Shown: positions 21,685 through 30,552 of the stretch, one piece after another
Numbering within the stretch: the first letter of the stretch is position 1
How the letters are laid out: every line of letters starts with the position of its first letter
Origin: Chlamydomonas sphaeroides
Lineage: Eukaryota > Chlorophyta > Chlorophyceae > Chlamydomonadales > Chlamydomonadaceae
Assembly (NCBI GenBank): GCA_001662425.1
Contig: BDDC01000423.1
Coordinates: 19,393-63,437 of the forward strand
DNA: 44,045 nt
Reading direction: 5' to 3'
Translations under genes and position numbers: made by a program
Notes under the pieces: model-generated
What the model was told of the DNA's origin: nothing
Database searches by the model: none
Seen by the model: the letters and a program-made list of their open reading frames with translations, nothing else

Positions 21685-24600
21685 NNNNNNNNNNNNNNNN
21701 NNNNNNNNNNNNNNNNNNNNNNNNNNNNNNNNNNNNNNNNNNNNNNNNNNNNNNNNNNNNNNNNNNNNNNNNNNNNNNNNNNNNNNNNNNNNNNNNNNNN
21801 NNNNNNNNNNNNNNNNNNNNNNNNNNNNNNNNNNNNNNNNNNNNNNNNNNNNNNNNNNNNNNNNNNNNNNNNNNNNNNNNNNNNNNNNNNNNNNNNNNNN
21901 NNNNNNNNNNNNNNNNNNNNNNNNNNNNNNNNNNNNNNNNNNNNNNNNNNNNNNNNNNNNNNNNNNNNNNNNNNNNNNNNNNNNNNNNNNNNNNNNNNNN
22001 NNNNNNNNNNNNNNNNNNNNNNNNNNNNNNNNNNNNNNNNNNNNNNNNNNNNNNNNNNACACACGCAGACGCCACGCCCCCTGCCATCCCCACCCCCACA
22101 CCTCTCCCGCTGCATCCCCCACCACGCCAGCCGCCTCCATGGCTTCACGCAATCCAACGCCCGCTCGCCCCACTGCCGCCTGCCGCACCCCGCCCCACCT
22201 GCGAATGCGCCGCCGCAGCCCCACGCTGTACTCGGCCATGCTGTCGCTGCTGGCCGAGCCCGACCCCGCGCTGGCGCTGGCGGGCATCGGCGCGCTCACG
22301 GCGCTGCTGGGCGACTTTGGCTTTGCGGAGGAGCCCTTTGCGCCGCTGCTGCCGGGCTGCGTGCAGCTGCTGCTGCGGCTGCTGGGAGGCAGCGCGGACC
22401 TGGACACACAGAAGCAGGTGCGGGCGGGTGGGGGCGGGGACGGGAAGGGGGAAAGGGAGAGGCGTGCTGCAGGCGGTGCCGGAGGGGTTGTGTGCGGAGG
22501 CGGAAGTGATGTAGGTTGCTATGCAACAGGGGGCTGTGGGGAGCTGGGCGCGTGCCGCCTCCGTGGAAGCCCACGATGGAGCCCGCAAGTTGCCGAGGTG
22601 AGGATCGAGGGCCCCGTGTAGTCTGGTGGCGCAGGCGCTGCAGCTGCACCTGCACCCACATCCACACACCGCCTCCTCTCCTCCCTCCTGCCCCCTCCCC
22701 CAGGCCTTCGGCCTGCTCAACATGGTCATCGAGCGCTGCGGCGAGGCGCTGCGGCCGCACGTCATGGCGCTGGCGGCCGCGCTGCCGGGGCTGTGGGAGG
22801 CGGCCGTGGGGCAGAGCCTGCTGCGCATCCAGGCGAGCAAAGCGCAGGGGGGCGGGGGACGGGGCGCAGCGGCGGGCAGCAGGGTCCGGAGCCGTGCCGC
22901 CGCTGGCGCTGCCCTTCCGCACCACGCCCGGGACACGCGCACACGCAGGCGCCCTTGGCAACGCAGCATCAACACACGCGCCTCCTCTTCCGGCGCCTCG
23001 TCCCCACAAAGCCCCCTACTCCGCGCCCCTGCTGCCCCTAGATCCTGGAGGCGGTGCAGCGGCTGCTCAACCTTGCCGGCCCCCAGTCCCCCGCGCTGCT
23101 GGGGCCCCTGGTGCTGCCGCTGCTGGGCTACAGCCTGGACCTGAGGCAGCCCGAGGTGGGGGCCCGAGGCAGGGGGGCAGGCAGGGGTGCGCATTGGGGG
23201 AGGAGAGGGGCGGGGGAGGAAGGGCGGCGGCAGAAGGGCCTGAGGCGCCGTGTGCCCTGGCGGTGGGGGTTGGGCGGCGGGCGGCTCCGTGCCGCCCGCC
23301 TGCAGTGGGGCCACCGCTGCGTGCACACGGCCCCGCTGCTGCGCCAAGGCGCATGCCCCTTGCGCGGCGCGAGCCAGCTGCCCGGCGTCGTGGGCCGGAA
23401 GCCCTCTGCAGCCCCCGTGCGGTCCACGTGCGACCCTGTGCGCCGCACATGCCGCTCCAGCCACTCGCTCCCTCCCGCTGCCCTCCCCCTGCCCTCCCCC
23501 TGCCCTTCCCGCAGGTGTCCGAGGGCCTGCTTGAGGACGGCCTCGCGCTGTGGCTGGTGGCGCTGCGCAACGCGCCGCCCTGCGTGCAGCCGCCGCAGCC
23601 GCCGCAGCAGCCCACGCTCGCGGGCGCGGCCGCAGCCGCAGCCGCCGCTGGGCGGGGCGGCCCGGCGGGCGCCGGCGGTGCGGCCCCCGGCTCCTCGGCT
23701 GAGGCGCTGCTGCTGCCGGGCATGGGCCCTGTGCTGGAGGCGCTGCTGTCGCCCTTCCCCGCGCTGGCGGCGGTGGTGGAGTCGTCCACGGAGCACCTGC
23801 CGCTGGTGGGCGGCTGGGGGGTTGGGTAGCGGCTGCTGGGCGTCGATGCGTCGTAGCGGGCTCACAACGCTCCGCATGGATCGCACTGCGGGAGGGATCT
23901 GGAGGTCTAGGGGCGGGGCACGCTGCGATGTATGGATGCCGGATAGTCCCGCGGCCCTGGCGGATGGCGCCGCGGAGCGCCCGCCGCCGGCGGGTGGCTT
24001 GGGGGTTGCGTGGCCTGCGGTGCTTCGGCATGGGAGGCGGCGGCATGGCCGGGGGTGAGCAGTGCCGCGCCTGCAGGGCGCCACGCGGGGGTGCGTCAAA
24101 GACACCACGGCACCCTGCATGTGCGAGGAGCCGCCTCGAACGCACCCGCACCTGTGCTGCCCCTGCCCCTGCCCCTGCCCCTGGCCCTGCCCCTGCCCCT
24201 GCCCCTGGCCCCATGCCTCCCTGACCTGCCGTCCCTCTCCCTCCCTCCTCCCACTCCCCCGGCCCTGCCAGGTGACGGGCATCCTGTCCAGTGCGGCGCT
24301 GCTGGCGGGCCCCGCGCTGTACGCCTGCCCCGCGGGCCAGCACGTGCTGACCATGCTGCTGCACATCCTGGGTGGGTGAGGGGCGGGGGGGGATGGAGGG
24401 GAGAAAGGGGAGGGGGGCGGGGAGGCAGTTGCTGGTGGGGAATGCAGGGGTCGTGCGGCAGCGGGCTGCGGCGCATGCCAATGAGAGCGGTAGGGCCGGG
24501 CACAGCGACAGCGGGGGCGACTGGGCGGCCGCCGGGCCACGCGCCGCCGCCAACCACATACGGCTTAGGTCTAGGCTACGTCTGCGGCGCGGTCGCAAGC

Positions 24601-27158
24601 GGCTCTTCTCTGCCAAGCGTCTTCCTTTACTGGCCACGCTCCGCCGCCGAGCCTCTCCTCTTCATCCCGCCGCGCCTGCTCATGTGCTGCCTGCCCGCCC
24701 CCTCAGGCAACGTGAGCGAGCGGGGCCACCTGCTGCTGCTGCCGGTCATGGAGCTGCTGTTGCAGGCGGCGCCAGGGGCCGCGGCGGCGGCGCTGCAGCC
24801 GGCCCTGGTCAAGCTGCTGGGGCTGGTGCTGGCGCGCTCGGTGGGGCGGGGGGGCACGGGGCAGGGGCGGGATATGAACAAAGGGAGGAGAGGACGGACA
24901 ACTCTGCGCGCAGGCATTCAGCGCTACGAGGGACCGAGGGCCGTGGGCCTCGCAACGCCCACCTCTGCCCTCACCTCCCGTGCCGCGCCCCATCCCACAC
25001 CGCCGCCGCCGCCGCCGCAGGAGTCGGCGCTGTTCGAGGCCAACGCCTTCCCCGTCATGGCGCGCCTGGCCCTCGCCGCGCCGCAGCAGCTGGTGGCGCT
25101 GTGCGGCGCAGCGGCGGCCGACCCGGCCGCGGGCGGCGCGGTGGCGGCGCGCGGGCGGGAGGGGCTGCCGGCGGAGCTGTGTGAGCACGGGCGGCGGCGG
25201 GAGGGCTTGGGAGGCTGGGCGGCTGTGGGGCTGGGGCACGAGCGTGGGCCCGCGGTCTGTAGCCGCCCCACACCACGACCCCCACCCCCCTTGTCGCGTG
25301 CCCCTCTCCCGCTGCCCCCAGCGCCCGGCGAGGTGGTGCTGGCCCGGCTGCTGGAGCTGTGGTCGTCCGAGTTCGACAGCCTGGGCCAGGCGGGCGCCAG
25401 GCGGCTGTGCGCGCTGGGCCTGGCGGCGGCGCTGGCGCTGCCCACGTCCGCCACGCTGGCGCTGCTGGACAGCATGCTGCCGCCGCTCACCGCCGTCTGG
25501 TGCGAGGAGGGAGGGGGTGGGGAGGGGAGCAGAGCGGAGCGGAGCGGAGCGGAGCGGAGCGGCATAAGGAAGAGGGAAGAGGGAGGAGGGAAGAGGGAGG
25601 GCAGGGGAACGAAGGGGAAAGGAGCGGCAGAGGGGCGAGGGAGGACGGGGCCAGGGGTCGGGCGTGACGTGGGCCGTCGGGCGTGTGGGTATCGCTGCCG
25701 CGCAAAAGCAACGCCTTGCCTTTGCCCGCGCCGCAGGTACGAGGTGGAGGGCGGCGGCGCGCCAGGAGGCAGCGGCGGCGACGGCAGCATGCCGCCCAGG
25801 TGGGCGCGCGACCCGGCAGGGGCCCGGCACGGGGCTGGACCACGTGCATGATGCCCCTGCTGCCCCTGCTGCCCCTGCTGCCCCTGCTGCCCCCCGGACT
25901 GGCTGGACTGGGCGTGCCGCTTGCTGGGAATCGATTGCCCAGGGCTCAGGGGCTGAGGGGCTCCGAATGCAGTCACATGGCCGCAAGGCACCCACTTCCT
26001 TCAACACCCCAGCACCCCGCCCCCGCCCGCCCGCCCGCAACCCCCACCGCCAGCTACGACTACTTCAGCTCCGGCGTGCGCGGCGACGACGGGCTGGAGG
26101 AGGTGGCGGGGCCTGCGCTGGACTCGGAGGAGGCCGAGGGCGACTGCAGCCGCAGGGCGGCGCTGCGGGAGGCCGACCCCGCGGGCCGCATCCAGGTGAG
26201 CGTGTGGGGGCGCGTGGGGTAGGCTTGGGGTCCAGGACCGCGGGTTGCCGCCGGGCTCCACCCTCCGACGGCCCAGCGCGCGCCCCGCCATGCCCCCGTA
26301 CCGCCATGCCCCCGTACCGTCATGCCCCCGTACGGCCATGCCCCCGGTACCGCCATGCCCCCGTACCGCCATGCCCACGTACGCCATGCCCCCGTACCGC
26401 CATGCCCCCGTACCGCCATGCCCCCGTACCGCCATGCCCACGTACCGCCATGCCCACGTACGCCATGCCCACGTATCGCCATGTCCCCGTACCGCCATGC
26501 CCCCGTACCGCCATGCCCCCGTACCGCCATGTACCCGTACCGCCATGCCCACGTACGCCATGCCCACGTACCGCCATGCCCACGTACCGCCATGCCCACG
26601 TACCGCCATGCCCCCGTACCGCCATGCCCACGTATCGCCATGCCCACGTACCGCCATGCCCACGTACCGCCATGCCCCCGTACCGCCATGCCCCCGTACC
26701 GCCATGCCCCCGTGCCGCCATGCCGCCCTGCCGCGCCCGTCGCCGCCGCCGCTGCGCCCGGCCTCCCCACACCCGCCCCGTCTGCCCCCACGGTCCTCGT
26801 CCCGAGTGGCCTCAAGCACCACCCGCGCGATGTTGTCGCTCACGCTCAGCCCTTGTCGCCCGGCCGCTGCACCGGCACCGGCACTTGCACCGGCACCGGC
26901 ACCGGCCCCAACCCGGCCCCGGCCCCAACCCAACCCTGCCTCAACCCTGCCTCAAGCCTCCCTCTGTCTCCTGCCCCGGCCCTGCCTCGGTCCCCGCAGG
27001 TGGGCGCTGCGCTGCGCGAGGGCCTGTCCGCGGCGGCGGCTCTGCACGGGCCCGGCCTGGACGCGGCGCTGGGGCGGCTGGACAGCGAGGTGGCGGCCTC
27101 CGTGCGGCTGGCCACCAGCACCGGCAGCGCGGCGGCGGCAGCAGGGGCGGGGCGGTGA
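15637..27158 (+). CDS. IPO11: Importin-11-type nuclear transport receptor (importin-beta superfamily)
   Basis: Exons: 15637-15783, 15853-15956, 16083-16155, 16473-16597, 16941-17019, 17203-17349, 17730-17834, 18222-18275, 18721-18788, 18963-19257, 19714-19845, 20167-20310, 20678-20800, 21093-21194, 21465-21565, 22219-22417, 22704-22832, 23042-23155, 23515-23805, 24272-24371, 24707-24840, 25021-25180, 25322-25499, 25737-25799, 26054-26195, 27000-27158. Phases close: 1155 residues. The N-terminus has the importin-beta N domain (ARYLASVHLKNSIHRNWKK; QIAVQVALVYAKVARFDYP), then HEAT-like repeats matching importin-11 in order: LKELSSKRLVADQ, ALYAALAAGAYELHDYLDW, LNMVIERCGEALRPHV, LLEDGLALWLVAL, LLELWSSEFDSL. 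It carries cargo through nuclear pores with Ran. It is longer than animal importin-11 (about 975) because of Ala/Gly/Pro-rich inserts, e.g. in exon 10 and exon 19. The donor at 22833 is GC, not GT. Exon 13's 3' end is the least certain. The N gap falls within an intron. Confidence 0.92.
17520..17583. repeat. Three-copy minisatellite (GGGGTCTGGGGTGGGCAGCA) in an importin-11 intron
   Basis: Three direct copies of a 20-bp G-rich unit in the intron between exons 6 and 7. Confidence 0.85.
17920..17961 (+). repeat. Intronic copy of the end of importin-11 exon 7
   Basis: Matches the last ~33 bases of exon 7 plus the donor (about 17800-17840) over 39 bases with about six mismatches, at an offset of 121 bp. 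The copy reads GGCAG then ATGGGG where the true junction is TGCAG then GTGGGG, so the donor GT is destroyed. Confidence 0.75.
18366..18390 (+). repeat. Partial intronic copy of the end of importin-11 exon 8
   Basis: CACCTGCGGGTGTGGGG resembles the true exon 8 junction CACCTGCAGGTGTGCGGG, 111 bp upstream, and a GGGGCCGCGGCAGG block recurs downstream of both. Shorter and less certain than the other duplicated junctions. Confidence 0.5.
18580..18609 (+). repeat. Intronic copy of the start of importin-11 exon 9
   Basis: CCAG followed by GCCATGCTGGACCGGGCCAT matches the true acceptor and exon start at 18717-18743 (AMLDRAI) with one mismatch over about 25 bases, 137 bp upstream. The AG is intact, so this is a potential decoy acceptor. 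Confidence 0.75.
21627..22058. other. Assembly gap: 58-base poly-G run then 374 N
   Basis: A homopolymer G run (21627-21684) leads directly into 374 N. It interrupts the intron between exons 15 and 16 of importin-11. The phase (CG + C) and the family order (DDPIR then PTLYSAM) match across it, so no coding sequence appears to be missing. The poly-G is probably a low-quality sequencing end. Confidence 0.95.
24160..24215. repeat. CCCCTG hexamer repeat in an importin-11 intron
   Basis: Eight or so imperfect CCCCTG units in the intron before exon 20. A similar CTGCTGCCC 9-mer array lies at 25852-25893, in the intron after exon 24. Confidence 0.8.
26288..26725. repeat. 16-bp minisatellite (CCGCCATGCCCCCGTA unit), about 27 copies
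   Basis: A long array in the intron between exons 25 and 26 of importin-11. Units vary mainly at one base (CCCCCGTA or CCCACGTA), and some lack one C (15 bp). All six reading frames stay open across it, producing long spurious frames of the HAPVPPCPRTAMPPYR type; none is spliced or started like a gene. Confidence 0.95.
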
Positions 27159-27894
27159 GGCTGGAGCCGTGGGGCGCGAGGGATGCGAGCATGGGCAGGG
27201 TGGGCTGGGGAACTGTTGGCAAGGGGGTGTGTTGCCTTGTGGGCTGGGGATGAGGGCCGTAAGCGTGGGAGGCTAGAGAGCTGGGGTCCAGGTGGCTGGC
27301 GGGCTGGTGGGGTCCCGGCGGCCGCAGCGAGTGTGGCGGGGTGCGGCCCCCAGTGGCTGGTGTGCTGGGTGCAGGGCTGCGTGGCGGCGAGCGGCCGCGG
27401 TGTGTGGCATGCGTTGCGTGAGCGATCGAGTGCTGGGCGGCGAAAGGGCGGGAGGTGCAAGGGCGGCAGCGCCTGTCTAGCGGCCTGGCGGCGGCGCTGC
27501 CCCTCGCAAACGGGTCATGTGCTCGCATTGAGGCGTTGGCATCTGGGGGGACCAACGGGCTTCGGTGGTGCGTGCGGAGTGCCATATGGGCGGCTGGCTG
27601 CGGGCTGGCAGGCAAGCGTACGCCGACTGACGATGCGAGCCGGAGGGCGGCGGCTGGGGTCAACGGGTGCTGCGCTCGAGCGTGCCCGAGCTCCACCCGC
27701 TGGCTGGCGAGATAGAGTGATGTTGTCCGTTAGACATGAACGGTGCGTGCGCGTCGTGAAGCCCCATGAAGGCTGCCGAACCATGTCCTTGGAGCACGTC
27801 GCCTCGCAGTGCGGCACCCGAGTGGCACCAGAGAGAACTGCGGCCTAGGGCCTCTAGGGTCACCCACAGAGCAAAGTCCGCTTCTCCACCAGGC
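27159..27894. other. Convergent intergenic region
   Basis: Holds the 3' flanks of importin-11 (plus, stop 27158) and the Kunitz gene (minus, stop 27895), 736 bp apart. I found no TGTAA signal for either gene here and no further coding feature. Confidence 0.5.
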
Positions 27895-29942
27895 CTAGAG
27901 CGCGAGCACCAGCACCGCCGCCCCAGCCGCAGCCGCAGCCGCCACGCCCCACGCCCGCGCCGCCGCCGCCGCGCCGCCCTGGGGTGGCGGCGGCGCAGGC
28001 GCCGCCGGAGTCAGAGCGGGCGCCATTGCCGCCGCCGCCGGGGCCGGGGCCGGGGCCGCCACAACCGGCGTCGCGGCCTGGGCAGCCAGCGGCACCGCCG
28101 CTGGCGCCGCCGCCGGCTGCGGCGCGGGCGCCGGCGCCGGAGCAGCCGCCAGCGCGGGCAGCGGCGGCGGCGGCGGCTTGCAGGCCGCCTCGCACTTTTG
28201 CTTGTCGTCAAAGTTGTTGCTGTTGCCGCCGCAGCCGCCGTAGACAAAGGTCTCACAGGCCTGCAGGAGGCGGCGGCGCAAGCAAAACGGAACGCGTGGC
28301 GGCGCGGGGCTCGTCGTCACGCCGCACGCGGCTCAGGGCCAACTAACCCCCTGCAGCCGCATCGCTTTCGACCAAGGGGACCGCAGCCTGGCCGCACCTC
28401 GCCCCTACCTTGGCGGCGGGGCTCCAGTAGTAGCGCGTGTAGCTGGCGCGGCAGTCGCCTGTCAGGGGCGGCAGTCCGCAGCCGGTGTCGCGGTCCAGGA
28501 TGGGGTCCTCGGAGGACGACGACGAGGGAGGCGCTGGGGCCGCAGCGGGGCTCGGAGCTTGAGCTGGGCCCGGCGCGGCGGCGGCGGCGGCGGCGGTGGC
28601 TGGCGCAGCTGCCGGCTGGGCCGCCGCCACCGCCACGCCCAGGCCCAGGTCCTCGACGGCGCCGTCGGGGCCGACAATGCGGCCGGACAGGGCCGTGAAC
28701 TGCGGCCGCGGCGGCGGCGTCCCTGTGAACGGCGTCGACGGCGCCGCCGCCGCCGACGGGGTGGTGGCGGCGGCGGCGGCGGCCTGGCGCGAGGCGACCT
28801 CCAGGAAGGCGGCGGTGGCGGGGCCGCCGCCGACGGCGGCGGTGGCGTTGGCAGCCGGTGCAGCCGGCGTCGACGGCGCCGCCGGCTGTATGGGCGCCGC
28901 TGCCTCAGTGGCGGCGCCATCGGTCTCATCCATCAGCTCGTCGTCAGCCACAACATCTGTCGCATCGCCCTCGTCCAGGTACGCCTCATCGGCGGCGACG
29001 TCGGCGGCGACAGCTGGGGCGCTGGCCGCGGCGCCGGTGGCGTTGACAGGGAGCGGGGCAGCTGCGGTTGCAGGCGAGGAGGGGGTGGGACACAGCAGCC
29101 GGCGGTCAGGCGCCGTACATACCGTCGCGATGGGAGACCAGACACGCCCAGAAGCCTTGCGCAAACGCTGCGTGCTGTGGGCCCAAGACCCGACGCGCTG
29201 CACATGGCCCTCAACCTTTGATCACGCTCGCACGGCCTTTCGCGGGCCTTCTGCAGAGCAACCCAACCGGCAAGCACGCAGCTCCCATCCGCAAAGGGCG
29301 CTCCACCCCATAGGTTGGAAACAGTTGCGAACGCACCCGCGTGGGGCTCCCCGGGTGTGGGCACGGGCGTTATGGGGCTTGGCTTCACAGCCGTCGTGGG
29401 ACGCGACACCTCCCGGGGCTCCGCAACCGGCGTAGGGCCAGCGGCCAGGGCCGCCGTCGCCGCCGCTGGGGCGGGCGCCGGCGCCTCAGGGGCGGCGGGC
29501 GCGGCGGCAACCGCAGCCGGCGCGGCGGCGGGGGCCGGTGTCGGCGCGGGCGCTGGTGCGGCGGCCTCGGCGGGCACGGCGGCGGCGCCGCCGGCGCGGC
29601 GGCGGGCCAGGGCCTCCGCTATGAGGCTCACTCCGCTCTGCGAGACCTGCGGCAGCGGCAGCGACCCGCCGGCAGGCGCAGCCCCGGGCGCGGGCGCGGG
29701 CTGTGCCAAGCTGCGGATCAGGACCGACAGACGGCAAACAAAGCCAGGGTAGGTAAGCTTGCACGGGCAGAACAAGCCTAGGTCGGCTTGCGTCCAAAGG
29801 TGGTGGCTGGGCTGTCGACTTGGTTGCGCTGCGTCGCTCACCCCGGTCCGGCCAGCAGCAGTACAACCGCCAGCAGCGCGGCGCCACAGGGTGCCGTGGC
29901 TGCAGCGGCTGCGCTGCCGCCGCGGCGGGAGCCGCGGGCCAT
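27895..29942 (-). CDS. Secreted Kunitz/BPTI-domain protein with Ala/Pro-rich linkers and a probable GPI-type tail
   Basis: Four exons, 29942-29842, 29710-29337, 29061-28409 and 28260-27895 (stop TAG), GT/AG, phases close, 497 residues. A secretory signal (GAALLAVVLLLAGPGLAQ, ending about residue 36) is followed by about 310 residues of low-complexity Ala/Pro/Thr sequence. Residues 353-403 are a canonical Kunitz domain: Cys 353, 362, 378, 386, 399, 403 with spacing 8-15-7-12-3 and the hallmark CETFVYGGCGGNSNNF. The residue after the second Cys (P1 site, GDCRA) is Arg363, which in this family predicts inhibition of trypsin-like serine proteases. The intron splits the domain after SPAAK. The tail is Ala/Pro-rich and ends in a short hydrophobic stretch (VAAAAAAGAAVLVLAL) with no cytoplasmic part, fitting a GPI-anchor signal. 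It is probably displayed at the cell surface or wall. Target unknown. Confidence 0.85.
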
Positions 29943-30552
29943 GGCGCTGCTAGCTGGGCGCGGCGGAGGAAGGGCCGGCTGGCGTGTCGCGGCGCGGGTG
30001 CGCAGAGGGCGGCTCGGGAGGGCTCGGGCTGGGTTGTTAGGAGCGCGTGTTGATGGATCAGGGCGGGGGCGGCGGCAGGGGTTGGGGCGCTGGCAAGCAA
30101 GGCGGCAGGGAGGTCTGAGGCCTAACGCCTGACAGGCTGTCGTGGTGACGGGCCGTCAGCGCCGACCCGCGAGCGGAGCTGCGAGCACCTCGCGTCGCGA
30201 GCGCCGGCGCGTGCCCTACGCTAGGTACCTGCGCGAGCGCTGCTGAGACGTGAGGGGCGAGACGCTCGAGTCGTAGAGCCGCGGCTGCCGTGATCAATCG
30301 TGCCAAGGCAACGCGACCCTCTGCTTCGTAACCCGCCGCAGATTCACACGTGAGTCGTGACCCCAAACGCGAGCGCCTTGGCGACCCAAGCAAGCTAGCG
30401 AGACACACGCACGTTGAACAGAGCAGGCTGCAAAGGTAGAGGTCGGCGCGCGCGACCCGATAGGCTGCTGCCCCGGGTGCACTTGCCTGCAAGCGGCGGC
30501 CTCGCGCACAGCGCGGACCAGCCAACGCGTGCGCAGCCCCCCGCTACACGGC
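29943..30552. promoter_or_regulatory. Divergent promoter region of two secreted-protein genes
   Basis: A 610-bp spacer separates the start codons of the Kunitz gene (minus, 29942) and the unknown secreted protein (plus, 30553). No coding feature or definite factor site is seen. The head-to-head layout allows shared regulation; this is inference. Confidence 0.5.

Noticed and set aside
22145..24637. 830-residue open frame on the minus strand
   Set aside because: It is antisense to importin-11 exons and introns, composed of Pro/Ala/Arg low complexity, a by-product of high GC.
25664..27276. Long open frames of HAPVPPCPRTAMPPYR type (plus) and RGHGGTGAWRYGGMAV type (minus)
   Set aside because: They are translations of the 16-bp minisatellite in different frames, not genes.
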